Assembly (NCBI RefSeq): GCF_029223485.1
Contig: NZ_JARHTP010000004.1
Location: 186,001 to 250,000 of the forward strand
From: Streptomyces coacervatus
GTDB lineage: Bacteria > Actinomycetota > Actinomycetes > Streptomycetales > Streptomycetaceae
DNA: 64,000 nt
Direction of reading: 5' to 3'
Both the position numbers and the translations under genes were made by a program. Below are positions 49,349 through 60,554 of this stretch, piece after piece. The notes below the pieces were generated by a model, which was not told the DNA's origin, made no database searches, and saw only the letters and a program-made list of their open reading frames with translations. The stretch's first letter is position 1. The number at the start of each line of letters is the position of its first letter.

Positions 49349-50437
49349 TCAGTCCAGGGGCTCCCCGTCATCGCCGTCGTCGTTCGCCGCGTAGGGATGG
49401 ACGTACCGCTCGTCACCGAAGGGGATGAACCAGTCCTGGACGGCTCCCTTGCCGATGCCGTCCGCGGGCGGGGCGTACAGCCACTCGTGGTCCATGTCCT
49501 CGTACACGCCGTCGGCGAAGACCTCCAGGGCTGTTTCGACCTCGTCGCTCAGCAGCTCGTAGAGGTCGGCCGTCACCTCGGCCTGGGCGAGCAGGAACTT
49601 CAGCAGCAGTTCCTCGGCCACACAGGTGGGCCGGCCGAAGTACGGCTGGGTGAGGCGGCCGGTCATGGTCACGGCTGTGACGGTCAGGCGGCGCACGAAC
49701 AGGACGCTGTACTGCAGGGCGAAGTGCGGGGGCAGGTCGTCGAGGACCATGAACGGCGCGTCGGTCTCCGCGACGGTGGGCCCGTCCTCCTCCAGACCGG
49801 CCAGGTCCGTGAAGAGTTCGTCGACCAGAAGATCGATGGCGTACACGACGGCGCCGGCCGCGATCTCCGCGGCCTCGCGGCTGACGATCCGGTCGTTCTC
49901 GTCCTCGCGGTAGCCGAAGGCCTCCATCGGGAAGGCCCGCAGACTCGGCGCGAGGGCACGGAGTCTGTGCCGCATGGCGTCGACTTCGCCGTCGTCGAGG
50001 CGGCCGGATCCGGTGGAGGGCTCGGCAGCCGCATGCCGGCGCGCGCGTTCCGCGGGATCCGCCGGCGGGGCGTCCGGGCCGTCGGCCGCGTCGAGGCTCT
50101 CCTGCAGCAGCTCGGGGTGCAGATCCACGCCGCAGCGGGTGATCTCCCAGCCGGCGAGGGGTTCGGCGCGCTCCAGCAGCTCTGCGACGACCTCACGCGC
50201 GGCGTCCTCGGCGAACTCCAGTGCCGGGGCGTCGACGAAGAGCTTCAGCAGGATCCCGGCGGGATGGACGGCGATCACGTCGTCCACCAGGTCGACTTCC
50301 ATGCCGTCGGGTCCCTCGATCGCCGCGATCGAATCGAGCCCCTTGCGCAGCAGGAAGACCACGCCCTCCCGCTGAAGAACGTCGAGCTCCGGGGCACCCT
50401 TGGGGAGATCCACGTCCACTGTCACCGCGTATGTCAC
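49349..50437 (-). CDS. Conserved hypothetical protein
   Basis: A 362-residue acidic, soluble protein starting at GTG (VTYAVTVDVDLPKGAPELDV). It has DMDHEWLYAPPADGIGKGAV near the C-terminus and a very acidic tail (ANDDGDDGEPLD). No transmembrane segments, signal peptide or domain I can name. Codon usage is strongly coding. The longer reading up to 50548 would cross the argG promoter and is rejected. It is divergent from argG, 135 bp apart. Confidence 0.75.
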   Translation of the reverse strand: MTYAVTVDVDLPKGAPELDVLQREGVVFLLRKGLDSIAAIEGPDGMEVDLVDDVIAVHPAGILLKLFVDAPALEFAEDAAREVVAELLERAEPLAGWEITRCGVDLHPELLQESLDAADGPDAPPADPAERARRHAAAEPSTGSGRLDDGEVDAMRHRLRALAPSLRAFPMEAFGYREDENDRIVSREAAEIAAGAVVYAIDLLVDELFTDLAGLEEDGPTVAETDAPFMVLDDLPPHFALQYSVLFVRRLTVTAVTMTGRLTQPYFGRPTCVAEELLLKFLLAQAEVTADLYELLSDEVETALEVFADGVYEDMDHEWLYAPPADGIGKGAVQDWFIPFGDERYVHPYAANDDGDDGEPLD

Positions 50438-50538
50438 ACGATCATGGTGCCTGACCGGCGGCTTCCCGGGGGCAGGAACCTGCAGGAACCCTGAGCGCAC
50501 AGGAAGCAGTGCATCAGCGTCCTCCAAACACGGGCTTT

Positions 50539-52026
<1,488 letters not shown>

Positions 52027-52055
52027 CTGTCCCCGCCGAGCGGATCCGTCCCCTG

Positions 52056-52102
52056 ACGGAGAGGCCGGCTCGACGCCGTTGGCGTCGAGCCGGCCTCTCC
52101 GT
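52056..52102. terminator. Long perfect hairpin terminator after argG
   Basis: Twenty-two base pairs of perfect stem (ACGGAGAGGCCGGCTCGACG-CC and its complement) with a 3-base loop, 29 bases past the argG stop and 13 bases from the stop of the convergent phosphoribosyltransferase gene. A bidirectional terminator. Confidence 0.85.
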
Positions 52103-52115
52103 TGTTCCGGAGGGT

Positions 52116-52775
52116 TCAGCCGGCCGCAGTGTGGAGGGCCTGCAGCACGTCCTCGTCCGTCAGCTGCTCGAACTGCTCGTAGCAGAGGCCTACGGCCATG
52201 AAGGACGCCGGCCGCGACAGACAGACCACCTCGTCGGCCTCGGCACGCATCAGGTCCGCCGCGTGCGGCGAGCCGACCGGTACGGCCAGCACGACCCGTT
52301 CGGGGGCCTGACGCCGTACGAAGCGCAGTGCGGCCCGGGCCGTCGATCCGGTGGCGAGCCCGTCGTCGACGACGATGGCCGTGCGGCCCGTCAGGTCGGC
52401 GGCGGGGCGGCCCTCGCGGTAGAGCCGTTCGCGTCGGTGGAGCTCCTTGCGTTCGCGTTCCACCACCGGTGCCAGCGCTGTCTCGGTGAGGCCCAGCTGC
52501 CCGAGGGTGTCCTCGTCGAAGAGCGGATCGTCGTCGCCGACGATCGCGCCGACGCCGAGCTCCTCCTGCAACGGGGCGCCGATCTTCCGTACGACCAGCA
52601 CGTCGAGCGGGGCGTCCAGCGCCCGCGCCACCTCCTGCGCCACGGCGACACCGCCGCGGGGCAGGGCCAGGACGACGGGGTTCGGCAGGACGCCCTTCTC
52701 CTGCTGGATCCGCAGCCGCTCGGCCAGCTCCCGCCCGGCCTGTCTGCGGTCATGGAACTGCATCGCGGTCGCCAC
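52116..52775 (-). CDS. Phosphoribosyltransferase family protein
   Basis: A 219-residue type I PRTase. The PRPP loop is TAIVVDDGLATGSTARAALR, with VLALPRGGVAVAQEVARALD and DVLVVRKIGAPLQEELGVGA upstream. This is the stand-alone PRTase group common in actinobacteria, sometimes fused to hydrolases; the base acceptor is unknown. GTG 52775 is assumed; ATG 52763 (MQFHDRR) is an alternative. The upstream 11-mer ACTCCTTCTCC is tandemly duplicated. Confidence 0.88.
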   Translation of the reverse strand: MATAMQFHDRRQAGRELAERLRIQQEKGVLPNPVVLALPRGGVAVAQEVARALDAPLDVLVVRKIGAPLQEELGVGAIVGDDDPLFDEDTLGQLGLTETALAPVVERERKELHRRERLYREGRPAADLTGRTAIVVDDGLATGSTARAALRFVRRQAPERVVLAVPVGSPHAADLMRAEADEVVCLSRPASFMAVGLCYEQFEQLTDEDVLQALHTAAG

Positions 52776-52949
52776 TCCTTCTCCACTCCTTCTCCCGCGC
52801 AGGCGGCCCCCTCCATCCGGTGCCCCGTGTACCCCGCACGCGCCTGCCGAAGCACGGGGGTCCCGGCCGTCCCTACGTCATCCTCCGCGACCTGCTGCCC
52901 GGACCCGCGGCCGTACGTGATGACACAGCACCGGCATTACCGTGGGGGC

Positions 52950-54086
52950 ATGGGTGGCGGCGCGGTGACGCTGTTCCTGTGCGGTGATGTGATGCTGGGG
53001 CGCGGCGTCGACCAGATCCTGGCGCATCCCGGCGAACCGGAACTGCGGGAGGGATACGTCGAGGACGCCCGCTCCTACGTCCGGCTGGTGGAGTCGGCGA
53101 ACGGTCCGATCCCCGCGCCTGTCATCCCGTCCTGGCCGTGGGGCGAAGCGCTGCGCCTGCTGGCGGAGGCCGCCCCGGATGTCCGGATCGTGAACCTGGA
53201 GACATCCGTGACGCGCAACGCCGACTTCGCGCCGGGCAAGGCGATCCACTACCGCATGCACCCGGCCAACCTGCCCGCCCTCACCGTGGCCCGGCCGGAC
53301 GTCTGCGTCCTCGCCAACAATCATGTGCTGGACTTCGGCCGCGAGGGCCTGCAGGAGACCCTGGACGCGCTCGCCCGCGCGGGTCTGCGGACGGCGGGAG
53401 CGGGGCGCTCCGCCGAAGAGGCATACGCGCCCGCCGCGGTGCCCGTTCCGGCCGGGGGCCGGGTGCTGGTGTTCGCCCTCGGGGCACACTCCAGCGGTAT
53501 TCCGCCGGGCTGGGCGGCCACCTCCGACCTGGCCGGGGTCGCCTACCTGCCCGAGGTGTCGGCCGCCGCGGCCGCCGAGGTCGTCCGGCGGGTGCGGGAG
53601 GAGAAACGCGGGGGCGACGTCGTGGTCGTGTCCGTGCACTGGGGCTCGAACTGGGGGTACCGCGTGCCCCGGGAACAGGTCGCCTTCGCCCGCGCCCTGG
53701 TGGACGGCGGCGTCGACGTGGTCCACGGCCACTCCTCGCACCATCCCCGCCGGATCGAGGTGTACCGCGACCGGCTGATCCTGTACGGCTGCGGCGACTT
53801 CATCGACGACTACGAGGGCATCGGCGGGTACGCGGAGTACCGCGACGACCTCCGGATCGCCTACCTCGTCACGGTCGCGGCGGACACCGGGCGGCTGACC
53901 GGCCTGCGCATGGTGCCCCTGCAGGCCCGGCGCATGCGGCTGGAGCCCGCCCCGGACGCGGACCGCAGCTGGCTGCGCACCACCCTGAACCGCATCAGCG
54001 ACGCCGTGCACGTGACCCTGGATCCCGACGGCATCCTCGTGCTGACGCATCCCGGCCCGGCACGGCACACGGGGACCGGCCCGTGA
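52950..54086 (+). CDS. CapA-family metallophosphatase-like protein
   Basis: A 378-residue protein of the PGA_cap/CapA family. Conserved stretches are LFLCGDVMLGRGVDQIL, VRIVNLETSVTRNAD, VLANNHVLDFGREGLQETL, VVVSVHWGSNWGYRVP and VHGHSSHHPRRIEVY. CapA relatives take part in poly-gamma-glutamate synthesis or export; actinobacterial members often lack the partner genes, as here. GGGGGC lies next to ATG 52950; ATG 52920 is possible. No signal peptide is seen. Confidence 0.88.
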   Translation: MGGGAVTLFLCGDVMLGRGVDQILAHPGEPELREGYVEDARSYVRLVESANGPIPAPVIPSWPWGEALRLLAEAAPDVRIVNLETSVTRNADFAPGKAIHYRMHPANLPALTVARPDVCVLANNHVLDFGREGLQETLDALARAGLRTAGAGRSAEEAYAPAAVPVPAGGRVLVFALGAHSSGIPPGWAATSDLAGVAYLPEVSAAAAAEVVRRVREEKRGGDVVVVSVHWGSNWGYRVPREQVAFARALVDGGVDVVHGHSSHHPRRIEVYRDRLILYGCGDFIDDYEGIGGYAEYRDDLRIAYLVTVAADTGRLTGLRMVPLQARRMRLEPAPDADRSWLRTTLNRISDAVHVTLDPDGILVLTHPGPARHTGTGP

Positions 54087-54092
54087 AGCCCT

Positions 54093-54518
54093 TCAGCGGC
54101 TCGGGGCCGCCTTGCCGATGTCCGCCAGTACGGAGAGCGGTTCCTCCGTGGTGGCGAGGTCGCCGAGGCTGACGATGCCGACCGGGCAGCCGCCGCGCTC
54201 GACGACCGGCAGGCGGCGCACGGCGTGGCGGCGCATCAGATCGAGGGCGCGGTCGGTGGTGTCGTCCGGCGTCAGGGTCACCACGGGCGGTGGCGTGCAT
54301 ACGGATCCGACGGTCGTGTCGGCGGGGTCGCGGCCGTCGGCGAGTGCCCGGACCACGATGTCACGGTCGGTGAGCACACCGAACAGGTCGCAGTCGTAGG
54401 CCACCAGTACGTCGCCGACGTCCTGCTCGCGCATCACGCGGGCCGCGCGCGCCACCGTGGTCATGGGCTCGACGGCGGCCACGCCGGGCGACATCACGTC
54501 GCGTATCTTCCGGGTCAT
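54093..54518 (-). CDS. CBS-domain pair protein
   Basis: A 141-residue protein with two CBS motifs: IRDVMSPGVAAVEPMTTVAR with DVGDVLVAYDCDLFGVLTDR, then VRRLPVVERGGCPVGIVSLG. Such stand-alone pairs bind adenosine nucleotides and act as energy or stress sensors. GGAGG lies 5 bases before ATG 54518. It is convergent with the CapA-like gene. Confidence 0.9.
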   Translation of the reverse strand: MTRKIRDVMSPGVAAVEPMTTVARAARVMREQDVGDVLVAYDCDLFGVLTDRDIVVRALADGRDPADTTVGSVCTPPPVVTLTPDDTTDRALDLMRRHAVRRLPVVERGGCPVGIVSLGDLATTEEPLSVLADIGKAAPSR

Positions 54519-54637
54519 GGCACCTCCAGATGTTCGATCGGCGAGGCGGTGCATGTCGCCCGCGTAGCCCGCAGCGGGATCGGTAAACCGGCCACCGGTG
54601 AGCAGGCGAAGCCTTGGCCCGGTGGGCGGCTCGGGCG

Positions 54638-56326
54638 TCACCGCAGTCCGGGAAGGCTGCGCAGCTCTTCGATCTTCAGGAGCCGGGCCAGGGCGAGAAA
54701 CGCCAGGGCCAGTACGAGCGTTCCGGCGCCGAGGGCGCCCGCGGTGGCCCAGGTACCGCCGCCCAGGAAGGCGGTGCAGGCGTGTGCGGTGGCCCAGCCC
54801 GCGGCCGCGGCGAGGGCGGCGGCGGACAGCAGTTTGAGGTAGGTGCGGCGCAGGGCCCCGTCGTCGAGGCGGCCGCCGGTCCTGCGGCGCAGCAGCCGTG
54901 CCGTGAGCGCGAAGCCGGCGAGGTAGGCGAGGCCGTACCCGCCGGCCATGCCGGTCACCGACCAGCGGGCCGGCAGCAGCACATGGCAGGCGGTGGCCAG
55001 GGCGATGTTCACCGCGGAGATCCACACGGCCATGAAGAAGGGGGTGCGGGTGTCCTCGAAGGCGTAGAAGCCGCGCAGCAGCAGGTACTGGGCGGAGAAC
55101 GGGATCAGGCCGAGCCCGAACATCTGCAGCATGTGTCCGAGCGGCCGCGCCGTGGTGGGGTCGGTCGCGCCGTGGGCGAACACCAGCGTGGCGATCTGCG
55201 GGCCCAGCGCGAGGAAGAGGAAGGCCGCGGGCACGATGACGACGCCGCTGACACGCAGGGCCCGGGAGAGGTCCGCGCGCAGGTCCGCGACGCGGCCCTC
55301 GGTGACGGCTCTGCTCATCCGCGGCAGCAGCGCCGTCACCAGGGACACGGTGACGATCGACTGGGGCAGCATCCAGATGATCTGCGCGTAGGTGTACGCG
55401 GAGTAGCCCACGCCGGCCTTCGGCAGCTGCTGGTCGGCGGAGTTGGCGTAGTTGGTGACCACTGCCAGGGAGACCTGGTTGGCCAGGACGAACAGCAGAG
55501 TCCACTTCGCCGCGTTGATGCCGGAGCCCAGGCCGGTGCCGCGCCAGTCGAACCGTGGGCGGAATCGGAAACCGGCGGCCCGCGCGAACGGAATCAGGGC
55601 CAGGGCCTGTACGGCGATGCCGACGGTGGTGCCGATGCCCAGGAGCCGCACCTGGGTCGCCGTGATGTCCTCGACCCGCTCCGGGACGGTCATCAGGCCC
55701 AGGTAGGCGCCGAACATGCCGATCAGGACGACGTTGTTGAGGACCGGGGTCCACATCATCGCGCCGAACTTCTCGCGGGCGTTGAGTACTTGGCCGTAGA
55801 TGCCGAACACGCCGTAGAAGAAGATCTGCGGCAGCAGGAACCGCCCGAATGTCACGGTGAGTTGAAAGGCCTGGTGCTGGTGCGGGGTGTCCGGGGTGTA
55901 CACGGCGACGATCTGCGGCGTGGCCCACACCGCGAGTGCGGTGCCCACGCCGAGCACGCACACCACGAGGGTCACCAGGCGCTGTTCGTAGGCCCGGCCG
56001 CCGTCCGGATGGGTGGCGCGCGCTCGCACGAGCTGGGGCACCAGTACGGCGTTCAGCGCTCCGCCGACCAGCAGCGTGTACAGGCTGGTCGGCACCGTGT
56101 TCGCGGTGTTGTACGTAGTGGCCAGCAGGCCGGCGCCCAGTGCCGCGGCCTGCAGGGCCTGCCGTATCAGTCCCGTGGCGCGTGACACGACGGTCGCCAC
56201 CGCCATCAGCACGGACGACCGGACCGGTCCTCCCGTCGCCGTTTTCGTCCGCCGGGCGACATGCCGCCCCCTTGCCCGTTCGCCCGGCGACGTGGTCGGC
56301 GTCGCGGGCTGTTCCCCCTGCTTCAT
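54638..56326 (-). CDS. murJ: MurJ/MviN-like lipid II flippase
   Basis: A 562-residue membrane protein with about 14 TM segments. The N-terminal cytoplasmic 35 residues are followed by SSVLMAVATVVSRATGLIRQ and TTYNTANTVPTSLYTLLVGG, the MviN signature with conserved Arg/Asn residues. Other matches are FGRFLLPQIFFYGVFGIYGQ, LNAREKFGAMMWTPVLNNVV and AGVGYSAYTYAQIIWMLPQS. It moves peptidoglycan precursor across the membrane. It is isolated from cell-wall gene clusters, so it may be a paralogue of the main MurJ. Confidence 0.92.
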   Translation of the reverse strand: MKQGEQPATPTTSPGERARGRHVARRTKTATGGPVRSSVLMAVATVVSRATGLIRQALQAAALGAGLLATTYNTANTVPTSLYTLLVGGALNAVLVPQLVRARATHPDGGRAYEQRLVTLVVCVLGVGTALAVWATPQIVAVYTPDTPHQHQAFQLTVTFGRFLLPQIFFYGVFGIYGQVLNAREKFGAMMWTPVLNNVVLIGMFGAYLGLMTVPERVEDITATQVRLLGIGTTVGIAVQALALIPFARAAGFRFRPRFDWRGTGLGSGINAAKWTLLFVLANQVSLAVVTNYANSADQQLPKAGVGYSAYTYAQIIWMLPQSIVTVSLVTALLPRMSRAVTEGRVADLRADLSRALRVSGVVIVPAAFLFLALGPQIATLVFAHGATDPTTARPLGHMLQMFGLGLIPFSAQYLLLRGFYAFEDTRTPFFMAVWISAVNIALATACHVLLPARWSVTGMAGGYGLAYLAGFALTARLLRRRTGGRLDDGALRRTYLKLLSAAALAAAAGWATAHACTAFLGGGTWATAGALGAGTLVLALAFLALARLLKIEELRSLPGLR

Positions 56327-56378
56327 TGCGCCAACCTATGCCATCAAGATCCCCGGGCTCGACGGCTGTGTTCGCTTC

Positions 56379-56885
56379 CTACCGGCGCCGCCACGGCAGC
56401 ACCGCCGGGTCGGTCTCGGCACTCTCGGCCCGGTGCAGGGCTTCGCTGATGGCTTCGCCGATCTCGGCGAACTGGCGTACCTGTTCCGGGGTGAGGGCGT
56501 CGAACACCGCACGGCGTACGGCTTCCACATGGCCCGGGGCGGCCCGTTCCAGCAGGGCGATGCCCTCGTCGGTGAGCACGGCGAGCTGGCCGCGGCCGTC
56601 GGCGGGGTCCTCCCGCCGGTCCACGAGGCCGATCTCGCGCAGCCGGTTCACCGCGTGGGTGAGCCGACTGCGGGTGATCTTGAGCCGCTGAGCCAGTTCG
56701 GACATGCCGAGGGCGCCGTCGGGCGCGGAGGAGAGGTGGGCGAGCAGGCTGTAGTCGGCGTGCGTCATGCCGGCGTCGCGCCGCAGCTGCCGGTTCAGAT
56801 AGTCGCCGAGCAGGGTGGAGAAGTCGACGTAGGCCAGCCAGGCCCGTCGTTCGTCGGCGTTGAGCCAGCGTGGCGTCGTGGACAT
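56379..56885 (-). CDS. MarR-family regulator
   Basis: A 168-residue winged-helix protein. THADYSLLAHLSSAPDGALG, then MSELAQRLKITRSRLTHAVN (recognition helix) and LVDRREDPADGRGQLAVLTD (wing). ATG 56885 is preferred to the GTG two codons upstream. Its gene follows the aacS operon on the same strand (37 bp), so it may be its last member, although it could equally serve the murJ-like gene. Confidence 0.88.
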   Translation of the reverse strand: MSTTPRWLNADERRAWLAYVDFSTLLGDYLNRQLRRDAGMTHADYSLLAHLSSAPDGALGMSELAQRLKITRSRLTHAVNRLREIGLVDRREDPADGRGQLAVLTDEGIALLERAAPGHVEAVRRAVFDALTPEQVRQFAEIGEAISEALHRAESAETDPAVLPWRRR

Positions 56886-56921
56886 GGGCACATGCTATCC
56901 CGCATGCGTTTGAAGCTTAAA

Positions 56922-58928
56922 TCACAGTTTGCCTGTCGGCTGACGCCCGCGCGTTCTGCGTTCGGCACCCAGGCGGGCGTAGTGGTCGAGGAGGTCCGGG
57001 GCGTCCACCGCGGCGGGGTTGACGACCTGCTCGACGGGCGCGCCCTGGAGCAGCCGCTTGACGGGCACTTCGAGCTTCTTCCCGGTGCGGGTGTGCGGGA
57101 CGGCCGGGACCTGGAGGATCTCGTCGGGGACATGCCGGGGTGAGACGCCGGTGCGGATGGCGTGGCGGATCCTGTCGCACAGGGCGTCGTCCAGGACCGC
57201 CCCGGCCGCGAGGACCACGAACAGCGGCATCCAGTAGCCCCCGTCCGGCTCTTCCGCGCCGATGACCAGGGCCTCCGCGATCTCCGGCAGCCGCTCGACG
57301 GCGTCGTGGATGTCGCCGCTGCCCAGCCGTACGCCGTTGCGGTTGAGGGTGGAGTCGGAGCGGCCGTGGACGATCACCGAGCCGCGCCCCGTGACCGTGA
57401 TCCAGTCGCCGTGCCGCCATACGCCGGGGTAGGCCCCGAAGTAGGTGTCGTGGTAGCGGCTGCCGTCGGGGTCGTTCCAGAAGGACAGCGGCATCGACGG
57501 CATGGGGCGGGTGACGACCAGCTCGCCGACCTGGTCCACGACCGGGAAGCCCTCGGCGTCGTAGGCCGCCAGCGCCACCCCCAGGTGCGGTGCGGACAAC
57601 TCCCCCGCCCAGACCGGGGTGTTGGGCGCCGAGCCCGCGAAGCCCGACACGACGTCGGTGCCGCCGCTGATGGACGCGAGCTGTACGCCGGCGCCGACGT
57701 GGTCGCGGACCCAGGGGTAGGCGGGGGCGGGCAGCGCGGAGCCGGTGCAGCCGACGGCGCGGATCGCCGACAGGTCGTGCACGGACGGGTCGATGCCGAA
57801 CTTGGCCATGCCCAGCAGGTATTGGGGGCTGGTGCCGAAGAGGGTGACGTGGTGGCGGGAGGCCAGCTCCCAGAGCAGGCCGGGGCGCGCCAGGGGTGCC
57901 GGGCTGCCGTCGTATGTGCAGGTCGTGGCGCCGGTGAGGAGGGTGGAGACGACCAGGTTCCACATCATCCAGTGGGTGGTGGTGTACCAGAGGAGGCGGT
58001 CGCCGGGACCGAGGTCGGAGTGCAGGCCCAGGGTTTTCAGGTGCTCCAGCAGGACGCCGCCGTGGCCGTGGACGATGCCCTTGGGCAGGCCGGTGGTGCC
58101 GGAGGAGAAGACGACCCACAGGGGGTGGTCGAACGGCACGGGTGTCCAGGTGAGTTGCTCGGTGCGGGTGGCCGCGTCCTCCCACGGGATGAGCAGCGAG
58201 GGGTGGGCGGCGTCGGGCCGGGGCAGGCCCAGGTGGTCCACCAGCACCGTGGCCTTCAGTGTGGGCAGTGCTCGGGCCAGTTCGAGGGCGGCCTCGCGGC
58301 GGTCGTGCGTGGTGCCGTTGAAGAGGTAGCCGTCGGCCGCGATCAGGACGGTGGGTTCGAGCTGGGCGAAGCGGTCGGCGGCTGCCTTGGGCGCGTAGTC
58401 CTGGCCGCACACCGACCAGACGGCACCGAGGCTCGCGGCGGCCAGGAAGGCGATGACGGCGTGGGGGGTGTTGGGCAGATAGCCGACGACCCGGTCCCCG
58501 ATCCCCACGCCCAGGTCGCGCAAGGTGGCGGCGACGGAGGCGACTTGGGCGCGCAGCGCGTCCCCGGACACCTCGTGGCCGGATCCGGTCTCGTCGAGGG
58601 CGATGATCGCCGGTTGGTCGGGGTGAAGACTGCGCAGCGCGTGGTGGGTGTAGTTGAGGGTGGCGCCGGGGAACCAGCGGGCGCCGGGCATCCTCTCCTC
58701 GGCCAGCACACTCTCGTACGGGGTGTCGGCGTCGACGTCGAAGTACTCCCAGACCGCGCCCCAGAACCCTTCCAGGTCGGTGACCGACCAGCGGTGCAGG
58801 GAGGCGTAGTCGGGGCCGGCGTCGACGCCCCGGAGCCGGGCGGCCCAGCGGGCGAAGTCCGCGATGCGGCTGGCGGCGACGGCCTCCCGATCCGGGGTCC
58901 AGAAGAGTTCTGCGTGCGGCGTGGTCAT
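56922..58928 (-). CDS. aacS: Acetoacetate-CoA ligase
   Basis: A 668-residue acyl-adenylate synthetase. Conserved parts include GDRVVGYLPNTPHAVIAFLA, VVFSSGTTGLPKGIVHGHGG (AMP-binding loop), WYTTTHWMMWNLVVSTLLTG and SISGGTDVVSGFAGS. Length and these blocks are specific to acetoacetyl-CoA synthetases, which activate acetoacetate with ATP and CoA. GAGGAGCACGACGCG precedes the ATG. It overlaps the upstream monooxygenase by 4 bases (ATGA), which ties it to the aromatic operon. Confidence 0.92.
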   Translation of the reverse strand: MTTPHAELFWTPDREAVAASRIADFARWAARLRGVDAGPDYASLHRWSVTDLEGFWGAVWEYFDVDADTPYESVLAEERMPGARWFPGATLNYTHHALRSLHPDQPAIIALDETGSGHEVSGDALRAQVASVAATLRDLGVGIGDRVVGYLPNTPHAVIAFLAAASLGAVWSVCGQDYAPKAAADRFAQLEPTVLIAADGYLFNGTTHDRREAALELARALPTLKATVLVDHLGLPRPDAAHPSLLIPWEDAATRTEQLTWTPVPFDHPLWVVFSSGTTGLPKGIVHGHGGVLLEHLKTLGLHSDLGPGDRLLWYTTTHWMMWNLVVSTLLTGATTCTYDGSPAPLARPGLLWELASRHHVTLFGTSPQYLLGMAKFGIDPSVHDLSAIRAVGCTGSALPAPAYPWVRDHVGAGVQLASISGGTDVVSGFAGSAPNTPVWAGELSAPHLGVALAAYDAEGFPVVDQVGELVVTRPMPSMPLSFWNDPDGSRYHDTYFGAYPGVWRHGDWITVTGRGSVIVHGRSDSTLNRNGVRLGSGDIHDAVERLPEIAEALVIGAEEPDGGYWMPLFVVLAAGAVLDDALCDRIRHAIRTGVSPRHVPDEILQVPAVPHTRTGKKLEVPVKRLLQGAPVEQVVNPAAVDAPDLLDHYARLGAERRTRGRQPTGKL

Positions 58929-60535
58929 CGCGTCGTGCTCCTCAAGAGGGGGGCGGATACGGGCTGTTCGATAGGCCGGCGCATGCTGCTCAGCAGTGGC
59001 GCCCAGGCGGCGATGCCCGTGAAATCGCCCCCGCCCGCCGGGACGACATCCAGGACGACGCGGTCGGGGCGCAGCAGTGCGGCGTCCGCGCGGCCGGCGC
59101 GGAGCCAGGCGGCGAGGGTGCCGTCGTCGCCGGTCTCCTGCAGATGCACGATGCGCGCGCCGAGCCCGTCGGCGACGGCCCGCAGTGAGGGGGTGAGGGG
59201 CACGGCGGTCAGGACGGCGAAGGAGTCGCCGAGGACGTCGTCGAGGCGCGCCCGTCCGCCGTCGGCGCTCACCCAGGGCTGTGGTGCATGGGTGCCGCCG
59301 AGTCTGCTGCGCCGGGTCAACGGGCCCGTCGGCAGAGGGTGGTTGAGGTTGCGGTTCGCCAGGCCCGTCACGCCGGGGATGCGGCAGGCCGCGCCCACGG
59401 CCGCCCGGCGCAGTGCCGCCGCGGCGTCCTGGCCGCCGGTCATGGCCCAGCCGGCCGCGACCGCGAGGCGGATCACCTGGCGGGCGTGCGGCTTGCGTTC
59501 GCGTTCGTAGCTGTCCAACAGCCGTTCGTCCGCGCCTTGTTGGAGGACACGGGCGAGTTTCCAGGTGAGGTTGTGCGCGTCCCGCAGTCCCGTGCACAGC
59601 CCCTGCCCCACGAACGGCGGGGTCAGATGCGCGGCGTCGCCGAGCACGAAGACACGGCCCCGGCGCCAGCGGTCGGCGATGCGGGCCCGGAAGGTGTACT
59701 GGGCCTCCCTGATGACGTGGAAGTCGTCCGCGTGGGAGATGTCCACCCAGGGGGCGACCAGTTCACGGAGGAGCTCGCGGTCGAGCTGCTCCGTGTTCCG
59801 CAGCCGGAACTCCCAGCGGTAGCGGTTCTCGCCGATGCGCATGAAGGTGGCCGGCCGGTGCGGGGCGCAGACCTGGTCGACGCCCTCCCAGCAGCGGACC
59901 GGGAGACCGGTGCGTACATCGATGACGGTCCAGTGCTCCTCGAAGCGCAGGTCCTCCCATACGGCGCCGACGGCCTCACGGGTGAGGCTGCCGGCACCGT
60001 CGCAGCCGAGCACGAAGTCGGCCGACAGCCGTCGCTCGCTTCCGTCCTGGCGGATGGTCACGTGAACCGGGCCTTCGGCGCCCTCCTGCCGTACACCCAC
60101 GACCTCGGCCCCGCCCCACAGTTCGCACTCCGGGCGCCGGGCCAGTGCGGTGCGCAGCAGCCGCTCCAGCTCGGGCTGGTCGAACATGCTGGTCTGCGGG
60201 AAGCCGTGGTGGCCGCGCGGGGAGCGCAGGAACTCGGCGATCACCCGGTGCCGGGCGTCCAGCAGCCGCAGTCCGCGCGCGGGGCGGGCGAGCCCGGCGA
60301 ACTCCTCGTGGATTCCGGCGGCTTGGAGGATCCTGCACACCTCGTCGTCCGTGGCGACGGCGCGCGGAAGGGGGTAGACGTCCCGGTGGCGTTCCAGGAC
60401 GACGCTGCGGACGCCGCGCCGGGCGAGCAGCAGGGCGGCGGTCACGCCCACGGGTCCGGCTCCGACGATCACGACGGGTACGTGCTGCGAGGGCCCGGAC
60501 ACGCTGTCGCGTGGTCCGGTCTGGTCCTCGGTCAT
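58925..60535 (-). CDS. FAD-dependent aromatic monooxygenase (MhpA/phenol hydroxylase type)
   Basis: A 536-residue flavoprotein. FAD motif VVIVGAGPVGVTAALLLARR, PLPRAVATDDEVCRILQAAG, DG motif LGCDGAGSLTREAVG, and GD motif FVLGDAAHLTPPFVGQGLCT followed by GLRDAHNLTWKLA are in order. The C-terminal 110 residues form the thioredoxin-like domain of phenol hydroxylases. The layout is that of MhpA (3-(3-hydroxyphenyl)propionate hydroxylase). It would hydroxylate a phenolic acid to a catechol or hydroquinol for the dioxygenase in the same operon. It starts at ATG 60535, 20 bp after the preceding gene. Confidence 0.9.
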   Translation of the reverse strand: MTEDQTGPRDSVSGPSQHVPVVIVGAGPVGVTAALLLARRGVRSVVLERHRDVYPLPRAVATDDEVCRILQAAGIHEEFAGLARPARGLRLLDARHRVIAEFLRSPRGHHGFPQTSMFDQPELERLLRTALARRPECELWGGAEVVGVRQEGAEGPVHVTIRQDGSERRLSADFVLGCDGAGSLTREAVGAVWEDLRFEEHWTVIDVRTGLPVRCWEGVDQVCAPHRPATFMRIGENRYRWEFRLRNTEQLDRELLRELVAPWVDISHADDFHVIREAQYTFRARIADRWRRGRVFVLGDAAHLTPPFVGQGLCTGLRDAHNLTWKLARVLQQGADERLLDSYERERKPHARQVIRLAVAAGWAMTGGQDAAAALRRAAVGAACRIPGVTGLANRNLNHPLPTGPLTRRSRLGGTHAPQPWVSADGGRARLDDVLGDSFAVLTAVPLTPSLRAVADGLGARIVHLQETGDDGTLAAWLRAGRADAALLRPDRVVLDVVPAGGGDFTGIAAWAPLLSSMRRPIEQPVSAPLLRSTTR

Positions 60536-60554
60536 ATGCGGCTCACCCAGGCTC